In this document: piece after piece, positions 15,839 through 24,954 of the stretch
Layout of the letters: each line of letters opens with the position of its first letter
How positions within the stretch are numbered: the stretch's first letter is position 1
Origin: Collimonas antrihumi
GTDB taxonomy: Bacteria; Pseudomonadota; Gammaproteobacteria; Burkholderiales; Burkholderiaceae_D
NCBI RefSeq assembly: GCF_018304965.1
Contig: NZ_JAGQED010000030.1
Span: 1-50,570, forward strand
DNA: 50,570 bases
Direction: 5' to 3'
Program-made: the position numbers and the translations under genes
Notes under the pieces: model-generated
Databases searched by the model: none
What the model was told of the DNA's origin: nothing
Seen by the model: the letters and a program-made list of their open reading frames with translations, nothing else

Positions 15839-16525
15839 TCAATTATCTATAATTTTGCGCGCAAACAATTCCAAATAGTCGATCAGCGCGTTGGTTCCTT
15901 TTGCAGCGTTCTTTGGATCGCCCTCAGCGACCGAAGAGGCCATCAGCATATGACATTTGGCGCCTTCGACGATGTCTCCCTCGTGCTGGAAGGCATACCA
16001 GAAGCGCCGGCACTTGATGATCAGTGGAATCACAGCCGTCACGGCCGACGGATTGCGACAGGCCGCGTGAACCACATGATCGAGCTCCTGATCCGCCTGC
16101 ATGTAAGCACCCAAATCATCCTTTTTGGCTGCAGCCACCATCCGTTTTGCGCAAGTCAGTAAATCTTTGCGTTGCTGCGGCGTAGCCAGGCGCGCGGCGC
16201 TTTGGGCGATCAGTTGATCGAGCACACGCCGAGTTTCGATCAGCGTCAGATGTTCGGCTGCTTCAATGTCACTGACGATCAAACCGCGCCTGGGCATCTG
16301 TTTGATCAAGCCGTTCGAGGTCATCCGCACCAACGCTTCGCGCAAGGGGGTGCGCCCGTGCCCGGTCATTTCGACCAGATCGGCTTCAACCACAGGCGCG
16401 CCGGGCTGGATCTGTAGTGTCACGATCAGGTTTTCCAAGGTGTCATACGCGATATCGGCTGCACGCAATTTGGGTGCAGGTACGGTGCGGCGACTGGTTT
16501 CAGTTTTGGTCATTGCGTTTTTCAT
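15839..16525 (-). CDS. GntR-family regulator with FCD effector domain
   Basis: A 228-residue FadR-subfamily GntR protein. The N-terminal winged helix (about 20-85) includes TGHGRTPLREALVRMTSNGLI, and a helical FCD domain (about 95-220) follows, with Asp and His residues likely to bind metal and ligand (DQELDHVVHAACRNP). It precedes the KGSA dehydrogenase gene by 24 bp, so the two are probably co-transcribed. It likely senses an intermediate of hydroxyproline or KGSA metabolism. A decayed IS5-type element separates it from the porin and deaminase genes. Confidence 0.88.
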   Translation of the reverse strand: MKNAMTKTETSRRTVPAPKLRAADIAYDTLENLIVTLQIQPGAPVVEADLVEMTGHGRTPLREALVRMTSNGLIKQMPRRGLIVSDIEAAEHLTLIETRRVLDQLIAQSAARLATPQQRKDLLTCAKRMVAAAKKDDLGAYMQADQELDHVVHAACRNPSAVTAVIPLIIKCRRFWYAFQHEGDIVEGAKCHMLMASSVAEGDPKNAAKGTNALIDYLELFARKIIDN

Positions 16526-17507
16526 TGCGTGCTACCTTTATTTTCTTGCCCTGCATTCTGCCCGATTGACTGCCAGAGCCTGGCGACACCGCAGCCAGGT
16601 GGATACTTCTTCGATATCATATGCCGCAAAAGCCATGCGCAAACGATAGATATCGGATTGATGACATTGGCTATCAAATTGCCGGCGCCAGCACATAATT
16701 TTGTCAACCGATCCCAGATAGTGCTCATACGTGCCAAGCAAGGTCATCAGCACCACTGCCGTCGAGGTTTTCAATGATACATCGACCGCACTCGTTCATC
16801 ATGTCGCGAAAGCGCACCTTGGCAAAGCCAAAGACGTGTGTGATGCCGCAATGATCCTCGCATCAACGATGATACCGCCGGCAACCTTCATGCCGCGTTC
16901 TTGCAGACTGCGCCCAACCGCTTCAATCAAACAATGATCCAGCTCGTGACGCATCAGAAGATGACGAAATTTGCACATCATAGTTTCGTCCGGTATCGGA
17001 CCAAGCCCCAGATCTACGCCAACAAAACTGCGCATCGATATCGATTCATACAACGCGTCATTGACCGCCATATCAGACAGCTTGAACCAATGCTGTAAAA
17101 AATACACCCGCAGCAAACGCTCAAGTAACACTGGCGGCCGGCCGCTACCGGTTTTTGGATAGTACGGTTCGATCAATTTGCACAACTTCGACCATGGCAC
17201 CGCGCAATCCATCTCACTCAGGAACAATGCTCGACGTGTCGTCTTTCCGTATTTTTCAAAACCACCCGCGGAAAATGTCGTTTGTTTCACCCGTTTCCTC
17301 CAGATTTACGTCATAGGCCTTATTCAATGGGTTATCGCATTTTGGTGCGGATCAATACGTAAAAAATGCCCACTCAAATACAAGTGGGCAAACTGGGGGG
17401 CTCCCAAGGACGTCTCGCCACTACCTCTAATCGACAAAATTGCAAGGTATTGCAGCCTGTCGCGCCAAACACAAGCAGCGCGGCAACTGGCAATACCCGG
17501 ATTCCGC
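16526..17507 (-). mobile_element. Decayed IS5-type insertion sequence and flanks
   Basis: This stretch between the GntR regulator and the porin holds a defective IS5-family transposase (16780-17290) and otherwise no gene I can support. I could not define terminal inverted repeats or a target duplication, so the edges given are those of the gene-free region, not of the element. Confidence 0.5.
16780..17290 (-). pseudogene. IS5-family transposase, internally deleted and frameshifted
   Basis: The N-terminal half is intact. It begins MKQTTFSAGGFEKYGKTTRR, has the DUF772 segment (PWSKLCKLIEPYYPK, RLLRVYFLQHWFKLSD, DETMMCKFRHLL), and reaches the first catalytic Asp in GIIVDARIIAAS. At about 16840 it jumps to HVFGFAKVRFRD in another frame, which resembles the C-terminal FGHVKVRYRG of complete IS5 transposases. 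Nearly the whole middle of the catalytic core, with the other DDE residues, is missing. The element is therefore dead. It sits inside the hydroxyproline block and may separate genes that were once one operon. Confidence 0.8.
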
Positions 17508-18653
17508 TTAAAACTTGTGACGCAATGCTACGCGGACGACAAATTGCTTGTCATTATCCGAAACGCCGCCAGCACCAGGGATGTACGCTTTATCAAGTGA
17601 CGATCCGGTCAAATCGCCGCCAACTTTTTGGTAGACGGTTTGCAGATAAACGTCAGTCCGCTTGGAGAAATTGTAATCGGCCATCAAGCCCAGGGTCGAC
17701 CATTTTGGCTTAGCATTGCCAACCGTCGTGTCGTACTTTCCTTGCGTATAGGTATACATCGCACCGGCGTAAAACGTTGGCGTGAATTGATACTTGGCAT
17801 TGATTTCGTAGTTGCTCAACTTAAGCGAATTCAATGTCCCGACAGCTGGTGCAAACGAGCTGATATAACCATTTCCGCCGGTTGGATTAGTCAGATTGGT
17901 GTTCGTGTACACGAACCCGAGCGTCGTCGCACCAAACGCGTAATTGATACCGGCGCCAAAGATCTTTTGCTTATCGGCCAGGAAATTAGCATCAGTCGGC
18001 GTGATAGAACCGCTCGCAGTCGTGCCGGTACGCGTCAAATTCAAGTAGCCCAGGCCAGCCGACAATGGACCGTTGGCATAACTCGCGCCCAGACTATAGG
18101 TACGGTTTTTAGTGCTATCACCGGCCGTTTCGCCCAAGCCATACAGGCCGCCGAATGTGAATCCGCTAAAAGTAGGGCTAGCGTACTTAACCGAATTATT
18201 GATGCGGAACGAGTTGTCGGTATTGTCGTTATCCAACGGATGCGAAAGCAGATAACCAGCCCAGTTGCCATTCGCTGTCATCGGCGCGAGGTAATCGACC
18301 AAGGAATCGTATTGACGGCCCAGCGTGACGGTACCTGCCGTTTTGCTCGACAAGCCAACCAGCGCCTGACGTCCGAACAACAAACCGCCCTGACCCAGTT
18401 TTCCGGTATCTGCAGCAAAGCCGTTTTCAAGCTGGAACACAGCACTCAGGCCGTCACCCAGATCTTCATTTCCTTTAAAACCAAGGCGGCTACCTTGTGC
18501 ATAGCCACTTTCCAATTGAACGATTTTTTTACCACCGTCATTATTGGTGTAGTTGATACCTAAATCGACAACGCCATAAATTGTGACGTTGGTCTGTGCT
18601 TGCGCCACGCCAACAACACCCAACAATCCTGCAATCAGAATCGATTTCTTCAT
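17508..18653 (-). CDS. General porin, hydroxyproline block
   Basis: A 381-residue Gram-negative porin of the Burkholderiales trimeric type. Signal peptide about 1-20 (ends VAQA), then QTNVTIYGVVDLGINY, the ..SRLGFKGNEDLGDGLSAVFQLE motif, and the C-terminal strand ending VALRHKF with terminal Phe for outer membrane assembly. I chose ATG 18653 because GGGAG lies 6 nt upstream; the frame itself opens 21 codons earlier. It lies between the deaminase gene (173 bp upstream) and the IS5 remnant. It probably provides outer membrane entry for small substrates; hydroxyproline specificity is a guess from position. Confidence 0.9.
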   Translation of the reverse strand: MKKSILIAGLLGVVGVAQAQTNVTIYGVVDLGINYTNNDGGKKIVQLESGYAQGSRLGFKGNEDLGDGLSAVFQLENGFAADTGKLGQGGLLFGRQALVGLSSKTAGTVTLGRQYDSLVDYLAPMTANGNWAGYLLSHPLDNDNTDNSFRINNSVKYASPTFSGFTFGGLYGLGETAGDSTKNRTYSLGASYANGPLSAGLGYLNLTRTGTTASGSITPTDANFLADKQKIFGAGINYAFGATTLGFVYTNTNLTNPTGGNGYISSFAPAVGTLNSLKLSNYEINAKYQFTPTFYAGAMYTYTQGKYDTTVGNAKPKWSTLGLMADYNFSKRTDVYLQTVYQKVGGDLTGSSLDKAYIPGAGGVSDNDKQFVVRVALRHKF

Positions 18654-18826
18654 GTCTTGCTCCCAAAGATTAGAAAAATCCATTTTTTTATATTGCTGAT
18701 GCCAGTAATAACGCAATCCGTCGTATGGCTTACGGCTTCTCGCAAGCTACGCCGGCGAATTGATGACAGGCGCCAGCAGATCTACCCAGGTCCGCTCAAA
18801 AACCGGCGTTACGTTCAACTATCTTA

Positions 18827-19744
18827 TTAACCGATCTGGAATTTGCGCAGATCAGGACGCGTATCGATCGCCTTCTGAATGATCGCGGTAACACGCTCAC
18901 GCTCTGCTCCAGCCAGCGGCTGACGTGGAAGACGCACGAATTCATTGCCAACTCCCGCCATCGCTTCAATCAGTTTCAGGTTTTGCACCAGCTTGGTCGA
19001 GACATCCAGATGCAGCAGCGGCGTCATCCATTGATACAGCTTGAGGGCTTCCTCGTAGCGCTTGGCTTTCATCAGCGTGTACAGCGCCACCGTTTCTTTC
19101 GGGAAGGCGACGACGACACCAGCCAATAGGCCGTCGGCGCCGATTGCCAGCGATTCGAAAGCCAGATCGTCAACCCCCATGAACAGCTGATATCGATTTC
19201 CCAGAGCATTGCGCAGGTCGGTGATGCGGCGGATGTTGTCGGTCGACTCCTTGATCGCCACCAGCCATTTACAGTCCGCCAGCTCGACGAAATCCTGCGG
19301 CGTCAGATCGACTCGATAGGCCACCGGATTGTTGTAGACCATCACCGGCAATTGCGCCGCGTTGGCAATGGTGCGTAGATTATCCTTGGCCTCGCGGGCA
19401 TCGGCCACATACAGCACTGATGGCATGACCATCAAGCCCTGCACGCCCAGCTTGGCGGCCTGCTCGACGAAATGCACGGCGTCTTTGGTACGCAATTCGG
19501 ACACGTTAGCAAGCACCGGTACACGACCGTTGGCGACAGACAACGCGATCTTGGTAACTTCCAGCTTTTCATCCAGCGACAAGGTGCTGGCTTCACCCAA
19601 CGATCCGCAGGTAACTAAACCATGCACGCCGCTATCGATCTGGAAGGCGTAATGCCGTTCCATTTCAGCGTGATCGAGATCCTCATTTTCTTTGAATTTT
19701 GTGGTAACAGCGGGGAATACGCCTTCCCATTTTGGTAACGACAT
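18827..19744 (-). CDS. lhpC: 1-pyrroline-4-hydroxy-2-carboxylate deaminase (DHDPS family)
   Basis: A 305-residue class I aldolase-fold (DapA superfamily) protein with the Schiff-base Lys165 in AIKEST, Tyr137 in MVYNNP, and the GSLGEASTL carboxylate-binding loop. In hydroxyproline gene sets this family member deaminates the cyclic imine made by D-hydroxyproline dehydrogenase to alpha-ketoglutarate semialdehyde. The context supports that over DHDPS proper, since the epimerase, dehydrogenase subunits and KGSA dehydrogenase are all nearby. The start has AAGGAG upstream. It is transcribed away from the binding-protein gene across a repeat-containing intergenic region. Confidence 0.82.
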   Translation of the reverse strand: MSLPKWEGVFPAVTTKFKENEDLDHAEMERHYAFQIDSGVHGLVTCGSLGEASTLSLDEKLEVTKIALSVANGRVPVLANVSELRTKDAVHFVEQAAKLGVQGLMVMPSVLYVADAREAKDNLRTIANAAQLPVMVYNNPVAYRVDLTPQDFVELADCKWLVAIKESTDNIRRITDLRNALGNRYQLFMGVDDLAFESLAIGADGLLAGVVVAFPKETVALYTLMKAKRYEEALKLYQWMTPLLHLDVSTKLVQNLKLIEAMAGVGNEFVRLPRQPLAGAERERVTAIIQKAIDTRPDLRKFQIG

Positions 19745-20277
19745 GTGCGGCTCCTTTAAAAAAAATACATCTGACTGGTGTCACCACCGGTGCTGAAAAA
19801 TGCGACTTCGCAGTGAGAATAATGTCTCACAAATATATTTGCAATATATTTAAATGATGAAACATGCCGCTCAAAAAAAGCCGATGACTATGACATTTAT
19901 CAATAAATTCAGCACTGTGCGGAACTCCGCGTGATTCTTGTTTGAATCGGTATAGATCAACAAAATAGCCAGGATTGGTTAAAAAAAATCCAATGGAAAA
20001 AATTTTCGCGACGAAAATAATACCTTGCAAATATATTTGTAATATATTTAAATTAGGCGGTCGCACCAAAGTAAGGGAGTGGAAATCAACTGCTCTGAAA
20101 AGTCGACAACCATGGCATTTATCAATACCTTCAGCACTATGCGGAACTCAGCATGAATCATGTTTGAATCGGTATAGATCAGTGAAATGACTAGGATAGA
20201 TTCGAAAAATCCATTGGCGTGAATCTTTGATCCACACGATTCTTGCAAATTGATCTCTAATTAACGACCCGGGAGAA
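19745..20277. promoter_or_regulatory. Divergent regulatory region between lhpC and the binding-protein gene
   Basis: 533 bp with no gene. It carries an imperfect tandem duplication (19831-19995 and 20028-20217) whose copies each open with an AT palindrome pair. As it separates two divergent transcription units of the hydroxyproline block, both promoters and regulator sites should lie here. Confidence 0.5.
19831..20217. repeat. Imperfect tandem duplication with AT palindromes
   Basis: Copy 1 spans about 19831-19995 and copy 2 about 20028-20217. Each begins with the palindrome AAATATATTT followed 11 bp later by AATATATTT (19831 and 20028). Each continues with a match around CATTTATCAATA, CAGCACT.TGCGGAACTC and GAATCGGTATAGATCA (19944 and 20166), and ends near AAATCCA.TGG. 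The spacing differs by 25 bp between copies, so they have drifted by indels as well as substitutions. Confidence 0.85.
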
Positions 20278-21408
20278 ATGAAGATGAACTTTACAAGCAA
20301 AGCAATTTGTCTGGCCTGCAGTTTGGTAATCAGCGGCGTATCGGCGGCACAGGAGATCGTCAAGATCGGCCTCACCAGCCCGCTGACCGGCTCGCAGGCA
20401 CAGGCTGGAAAAGACAATGAAAGCGGCGCCAAAATGGCTATCGACCAGCTCAACAGGAGCAAGTTCACAGTGGCCGGCAAAGCGGTAACGTTTCAATTGG
20501 AGTCAGAAGACGATCAGGGCGATCCGAAAGCGGGTGTCGCGGTCGCCCAAAAATTAGTGGATAGCAAAGTCAAAGCGGTCCTGGGGCCTTACAATTCCGG
20601 CGTAGCGATTCCAGCGTCAAAAGTTTACAACGATTCCGGTATCGTCATGGCTACCGTTGGCACCAATCCACGTATTACGGAGCAGGGTTACCAACATGTG
20701 TTTCGGTTAGATCCGGACGATAACCAGTTGGGCGGAGACATGGCTGTATATGCGGCCAAGCAATTGAAATTGAAAAAAATTGCGGTCATCGATGACCGCA
20801 CCGCCTACGGCCAAGGCGTCGCCGACGCTTTCCTGAAAGCAGCCAAGGCCAATAAAATCGACATTGTCAGTCGTGAATTCACCAATGATAAAGCAAGCGA
20901 ATTCAGCGCCATTTTGACCTCGATCAAAGGCAAAAAGGTTGATGGCATTTTCTACGGCGGCTACTTCACGCAGGCCGCTGCGATGAAACGTCAGATGAAA
21001 GAATTGGGGCTTGAGGTTTATCTGATGGGCGGAGACGCCATCTGCAATGCGGAAACCGGAAAGCTCGGCGGCGAAGTCGTCAACGACAAGCTGTACTGCG
21101 TGCAAGGGGGCACCGTGTTGGGCAACAAGACCACGGAAAAGACTTTCCTGAGTGATTTCCAGAAAATCTATGGCAAAGCGCCACTCACATACGCACCGTA
21201 TTTCTACGACGGCATGCTGATGATTGCAGAAGCGATGAAGAAAGCCAACTCCACCGATCCAGCCAAATTTGGTCCTGTGCTGGCGGCTCTGAAATATTCA
21301 GGCGTGGTCGGCGACTATGAATTTGACGTCGGACACAACCTCAAGAATGCGCCGGTGACGATCTATCGATTCAAGGGTGGTGAACCAGTCCCTGCCCCGC
21401 TCAACTAG
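20278..21408 (+). CDS. Periplasmic branched-chain/amino-acid binding protein (LivJ/K type)
   Basis: A 376-residue periplasmic-binding protein of the type I, LivK-like family. Signal peptide about 1-23 (ends VSAA). The mature start is QEIVKIGLTSPLTGSQAQAGKDN, followed by the ligand-site region VLGPYNSGVAIPASKVY and IAVIDDRTAYGQGVADAF. It should capture an amino acid-like ligand for an ABC importer. No permease or ATPase gene is beside it; the next gene is an AraC regulator. Given the context, hydroxyproline or a related imino acid is the likely ligand. It starts with a GGGAG site upstream and ends before a strong hairpin at 21423-21451. Confidence 0.88.
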   Translation: MKMNFTSKAICLACSLVISGVSAAQEIVKIGLTSPLTGSQAQAGKDNESGAKMAIDQLNRSKFTVAGKAVTFQLESEDDQGDPKAGVAVAQKLVDSKVKAVLGPYNSGVAIPASKVYNDSGIVMATVGTNPRITEQGYQHVFRLDPDDNQLGGDMAVYAAKQLKLKKIAVIDDRTAYGQGVADAFLKAAKANKIDIVSREFTNDKASEFSAILTSIKGKKVDGIFYGGYFTQAAAMKRQMKELGLEVYLMGGDAICNAETGKLGGEVVNDKLYCVQGGTVLGNKTTEKTFLSDFQKIYGKAPLTYAPYFYDGMLMIAEAMKKANSTDPAKFGPVLAALKYSGVVGDYEFDVGHNLKNAPVTIYRFKGGEPVPAPLN

Positions 21409-21422
21409 GCTGCCTCGAGCAC

Positions 21423-21451
21423 GCTGCTGCCAGCTGAACGCTGGCAGCAGC
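21423..21451 (+). terminator. Hairpin terminator after the binding-protein gene
   Basis: A perfect 12-bp stem GCTGCTGCCAGC / GCTGGCAGCAGC with a 5-nt loop, 15 bp after the stop codon. The T-run (ATTTTT, 21461-21466) follows about 10 nt later, so termination may be partial or the hairpin may mainly stabilise the mRNA. Confidence 0.75.
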
Positions 21452-21509
21452 CTCACTGTAATTTTTCTGTGTGTATGATACATACAACTTTAGCCGACCC
21501 ATTGTCAGA

Positions 21510-22280
21510 ATGAAACAGTTAGCCGCGCCTACGGACACAACTGTCCAGACCGACCGTACCCTGCTGGCAGCATCGCTGGCTAACGTCTTTTTTGCCGAAG
21601 CACTGTTTGACGCATTGCCGGATGTGGTGTTTTTCGTCAAGGGCAAGCAAGCCCAGTATCTGCTTGCCAATCGCACGCTGGTAACACGTTGCGGGCTCCC
21701 CGACAAGGCCGCTTTACTGGGACGTACTGTCAGCGATATTTTCCCGTCAAGGTTCGGTGCCAATTATCTGGAACAGGACATGCGAGTGTTGAGCACTGGC
21801 ATCGACATCCACGATCAACTGGAACTGCACCTGTACCCTAACTGTGCGCCGGGCTGGTGTGTAACACATAAAATAGTGTTGCGAGACCGCCATGGCGACA
21901 TCGCCGGCATGGCAGGTATTTCGCGGGATCTGGCGATGCCGGATAAGGACCATCCTGTTTATAAGCGCGTCGCCGCAGCCGCGCGTTTTATCCATGATCA
22001 CTACGATCAGCAGTTGCAGATCGGTGATCTCGCGCAAATCGCCGATTTATCGGTGTCACAGGTAGAGCGCTACTTCCAGAAGATTTTTTCCTTGAATCCA
22101 CGACAGATGATCATCAAGACTCGCTTAGATGCGGCTTCGGCCATGCTTGCCGGTCATGGCAACATCACCGAAATTGCCGTCGCTTGCGGCTATCACGATC
22201 ATAGCGCTTTCACGCGTCAGTTCAAGGCCACGGTCGGAATGACACCGCGAGCATACCGGCGGCTGCTGCGAGCGAGATAA
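21510..22280 (+). CDS. AraC-family regulator with PAS-like sensor domain
   Basis: About 256 residues from ATG 21510; the frame also opens at GTG 21471. The N-terminal part is a PAS-type fold (ALFDALPDVVFFVKGKQAQYLLANRTL, then IAGMAGISRDL), which may bind a small molecule. The C-terminal 100 residues are a double helix-turn-helix of AraC/XylS type (LAQIADLSVSQVERYFQKIF and ITEIAVACGYHDHSAFTRQFK). It lies between the binding-protein gene and the convergent dehydrogenase operon. In Pseudomonas an AraC-type activator (LhpR) controls hydroxyproline genes, so this is the prime candidate activator of the block. Confidence 0.87.
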   Translation: MKQLAAPTDTTVQTDRTLLAASLANVFFAEALFDALPDVVFFVKGKQAQYLLANRTLVTRCGLPDKAALLGRTVSDIFPSRFGANYLEQDMRVLSTGIDIHDQLELHLYPNCAPGWCVTHKIVLRDRHGDIAGMAGISRDLAMPDKDHPVYKRVAAAARFIHDHYDQQLQIGDLAQIADLSVSQVERYFQKIFSLNPRQMIIKTRLDAASAMLAGHGNITEIAVACGYHDHSAFTRQFKATVGMTPRAYRRLLRAR

Positions 22281-22281
22281 G

Positions 22282-23571
22282 TCAACCTGCCAGATCGCTA
22301 TCTTGTGCAGCACTCTTGCCATGCAAGGCCATCAGGCTGCCAATCCGCGTTGGCGAAATCGGCAACCGCACCGAATCCGGTTTCCAGCCGAACAGAAAAT
22401 CGGTGGCGCCACCGCAGACCCGGCCCTGGCATGGCCCCATGCCGCAGCGTGTGTGCAGTTTCGCACTACGCCAGCTGGCATGCGATTGCAAAGCGCTATA
22501 CGCGACATCTTCGCAACGACAGACCAGGGTATCGGAATGGCACAAATTGCGCAGCTCAGGACGCAATCTGAAAGCCCTGCTCAAACGGCTGGCGAAGGCC
22601 TGCTGACTATGTCGTTGCGCTAGCCAGTAGGGGCCGGGAGTGCCGAGCCCACTGGCATGAGCACCAGCTATGTGCCCCTCTGCCAGCGCCAGATCGACAC
22701 CACCAACGCCGCTACCCTCACCTGCACAATACACATTTTCAATGCTGGTCTGCTGCCACATATCCACCTGCACCGCACCGCCGACGATGCGGCAACCGAT
22801 CGCCTCTGCCAATTCCGTATTTGGCAGCAAACCGTATCCACAAGCAAGATAATCGCAGGCGATCGTCTTGTGCTGCCCGGCACTCACCGCCTGCACTGCG
22901 CGTAACTGTCGCTCGCCCTCCGCTTGGACTACATAACTATCGGCGTGATAAGGTATGCCCGCCAGTTGCCCACGCAATTGCCAGGCCTGCCTCAATTTCG
23001 CTGGCGTACGAGTGAGTTGCAGGGCAAAGCCAGCCAGCTGACGCCAATTACCTTGCTCCAGTATTTGCAGCACCTGCGCACCGCGCTGTTGCAAGGTCGC
23101 CGCCACCGCCAGCAACAAAGGACCGGAACCAGCCACGATGATGCGCTTGCCATGTACTGGGTAGCCGCCTTTAACCAGCGCCTGTAAGCCGCCAGCGCCA
23201 GTCACCCCGGCTAGCGTCCATCCGGGAAACGGTAACAATCGCTCGCGCGCGCCGGTCGCCAATATCAACTTGCGATAACCCAGCTGAAACGCCTGTTGCG
23301 ATGTTTCCAGCAACAGTTGCGCAGGACCGACCAGCCCCACGATGCGGCTATGCATGAACCACTGGACATTGGACATCGCTTGCAATTCAGTCCATATTTT
23401 TTTCGCCTGCGGATGTGTGCTGCGATCCGGACCGCCTCTCCAGATCTGACCGCCTGCCAAGGGATTGTCGTCAATGAGCGCTATGGCAGCACCGCTTTGA
23501 GCGGCACAGCGAGCAGCGGCTAGACCAGCTGGTCCGGCACCGACTATCACGATGTCGAAATCGCGCATCAT
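22282..23571 (-). CDS. D-hydroxyproline dehydrogenase, NAD/FAD-binding alpha subunit
   Basis: A 429-residue pyridine nucleotide-disulfide-type flavoprotein. It has the FAD site FDIVIVGAGPAGLAAARCAA at the N-terminus, ATGARERLLPFPG, a second dinucleotide site KRIIVAGSGPLLLAVAATL, and a C-terminal BFD-like [2Fe-2S] domain with CRCEDV and RCGMGPCQGRVCGG. These features match the alpha subunit of multi-subunit D-hydroxyproline/opine-type dehydrogenases, which oxidise cis-4-hydroxy-D-proline. I start it at ATG 23571, which overlaps the stop of the [2Fe-2S] gene as ATGATG; the longer open frame upstream is not supported. Last gene of the four-gene operon. Confidence 0.87.
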   Translation of the reverse strand: MMRDFDIVIVGAGPAGLAAARCAAQSGAAIALIDDNPLAGGQIWRGGPDRSTHPQAKKIWTELQAMSNVQWFMHSRIVGLVGPAQLLLETSQQAFQLGYRKLILATGARERLLPFPGWTLAGVTGAGGLQALVKGGYPVHGKRIIVAGSGPLLLAVAATLQQRGAQVLQILEQGNWRQLAGFALQLTRTPAKLRQAWQLRGQLAGIPYHADSYVVQAEGERQLRAVQAVSAGQHKTIACDYLACGYGLLPNTELAEAIGCRIVGGAVQVDMWQQTSIENVYCAGEGSGVGGVDLALAEGHIAGAHASGLGTPGPYWLAQRHSQQAFASRLSRAFRLRPELRNLCHSDTLVCRCEDVAYSALQSHASWRSAKLHTRCGMGPCQGRVCGGATDFLFGWKPDSVRLPISPTRIGSLMALHGKSAAQDSDLAG

Positions 23572-23840
23572 GTTGCGGCCTGTGCAGTTTCTATCTGCAT
23601 ACCCTCTGCACATATGGTCTGGCAAGCGAGGCAATGGGGATTGCCATCGATGTTGACTCGACATTCCTGGCAAATACCCATGCCGCACAATGGCGCCCGC
23701 AACATGCCGCTGACCGATCTCCGGGTGATACTGGGCGCACCTGCGGCGGCCAGCGACAGCGCAGCCGCTACGCTGCACCCATCATCCACCGTGACGCGAC
23801 TGCCATTGATGTGGATTGTGATAGTGAGGTCATCAGCCAT
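23568..23840 (-). CDS. D-hydroxyproline dehydrogenase, [2Fe-2S] small subunit
   Basis: A 90-residue ferredoxin-like protein. The cluster ligands are visible as CGMGICQEC and, further on, CLACQTIC. It fits the small gamma subunit that links the two flavin subunits of opine/D-hydroxyproline dehydrogenases. It overlaps the alpha-subunit gene by 4 bp and starts 1 bp after the beta-subunit gene stops, so all are translated from one message. Confidence 0.87.
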   Translation of the reverse strand: MADDLTITIHINGSRVTVDDGCSVAAALSLAAAGAPSITRRSVSGMLRAPLCGMGICQECRVNIDGNPHCLACQTICAEGMQIETAQAAT

Positions 23841-23841
23841 A

Positions 23842-24954
23842 TTATCTTCCTAATTGTTCGAAACGCGCCGGCAAATACGGCACTATCGGTATCTGTGTCT
23901 GCCTGCCAACGATCTGCGCGGTTAACAGCTGCGCGGTGGCCAGCGAGGTGGTAATACCGAGTCCTTCATGACCGGTAGCCAGCCATACATTCGGTCTCGA
24001 TGGATGCGGCCCAATCAGTGGTAGACCGTCCCTGCTAGCGGCGCGCAGACCTGTCCAGCAGCGCAAGACATGTAAGTCCGTCAGCCCCGGGACGAAACTG
24101 GCAGCGTGCGCCAGCATGCGCGCCAGTATCGCCGGTTCGACAGTTTTATCGGTAACATCGAACTGACGCGAAGAGCCAATCAGCAACTGTCCCGTCGGGC
24201 GCGGCTGCAGGTTGAAGGCAACCGAATCGCCATCGGCCGCGTGCGCACTTTTGATATAGCCGAGTTCGACCAGTTGATGGTTGATCATTCCAGGATAGCG
24301 GTCGGTGATCGCGATATGACCTTTTTTGGGGCGAACGGGTAATTCCGGCAGCAGCTGTACCGACGCGCTGCCATTCGCCACCAGCACTATGCTGGCGTGT
24401 ATTTCACTGCCATCGGCCAGTAACACGCCACCTTCGATTACAGCACTCACCTGGCCGCTGCGCAGCTTGGCGCCACGGCTCTGCGCACGAGCCAGCAGCA
24501 GCGCGGCGCTCTTGGGCGGATACACTACGGCGTCGGCGCTAACCCGCAATCCACCGCACAAACCGGGCCGCAGCTGTGGCTCATGTGCATACAATGACGC
24601 GGCATCCAGCAGCTCGCAAGCTATGCCGTGCTCACTCAAGGTGCGCTGCTTTTCGCGCGCGACGGCCAGTTCCTCCTCATCGGCGGCGATCCATAACGTG
24701 CCGCAACAGCTGTATTCATGGGGCTTGGGATCAACCGCGACCAGTTGCCGCCATAGAGCAACCGAGTAAGCAGTCAAAGCCAGTTCGGCAGGATTATCAT
24801 CCATCACCACCAGATGCCCCATGCCAGCTGCGGTGGCGCCACTCCCGATCGCTTCGCGTTCGATGACCGTTACCGCCAAGCCCTCGGCCGCCAGCGCATC
24901 GGCGCAGGCGGCGCCGATAATGCCGGCGCCGACTACCAGGACATCGATGGTCAA
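23842..24954 (-). CDS. D-hydroxyproline dehydrogenase, FAD-dependent beta subunit
   Basis: A 370-residue D-amino acid oxidase-fold (DAO) flavoprotein. N-terminal FAD site [33 protein letters not shown] for flavin attachment geometry, and a C-terminal [17 protein letters not shown] and [12 protein letters not shown] region. This is the catalytic subunit that oxidises cis-4-hydroxy-D-proline to the pyrroline. It overlaps the epimerase gene by ATGA (24951-24954). In the family these subunits pass electrons to the respiratory chain rather than to oxygen. Confidence 0.87.
   Translation of the reverse strand: MTIDVLVVGAGIIGAACADALAAEGLAVTVIEREAIGSGATAAGMGHLVVMDDNPAELALTAYSVALWRQLVAVDPKPHEYSCCGTLWIAADEEELAVAREKQRTLSEHGIACELLDAASLYAHEPQLRPGLCGGLRVSADAVVYPPKSAALLLARAQSRGAKLRSGQVSAVIEGGVLLADGSEIHASIVLVANGSASVQLLPELPVRPKKGHIAITDRYPGMINHQLVELGYIKSAHAADGDSVAFNLQPRPTGQLLIGSSRQFDVTDKTVEPAILARMLAHAASFVPGLTDLHVLRCWTGLRAASRDGLPLIGPHPSRPNVWLATGHEGLGITTSLATAQLLTAQIVGRQTQIPIVPYLPARFEQLGR

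Noticed and set aside
16538-16774. 78-codon minus-strand frame beside the IS5 remnant
   Set aside because: No match to the end of IS5 transposases and no ribosome site. The transposase tail reads in a different frame and stops near 16730.
17628-18563. 311-codon plus-strand open frame
   Set aside because: Antisense to the first porin gene and without any domain pattern.
22282-23778. 69-residue N-terminal extension of the alpha subunit
   Set aside because: It overlaps the [2Fe-2S] gene in another frame. The FAD-binding motif starts right after ATG 23571, which forms a normal coupled overlap.
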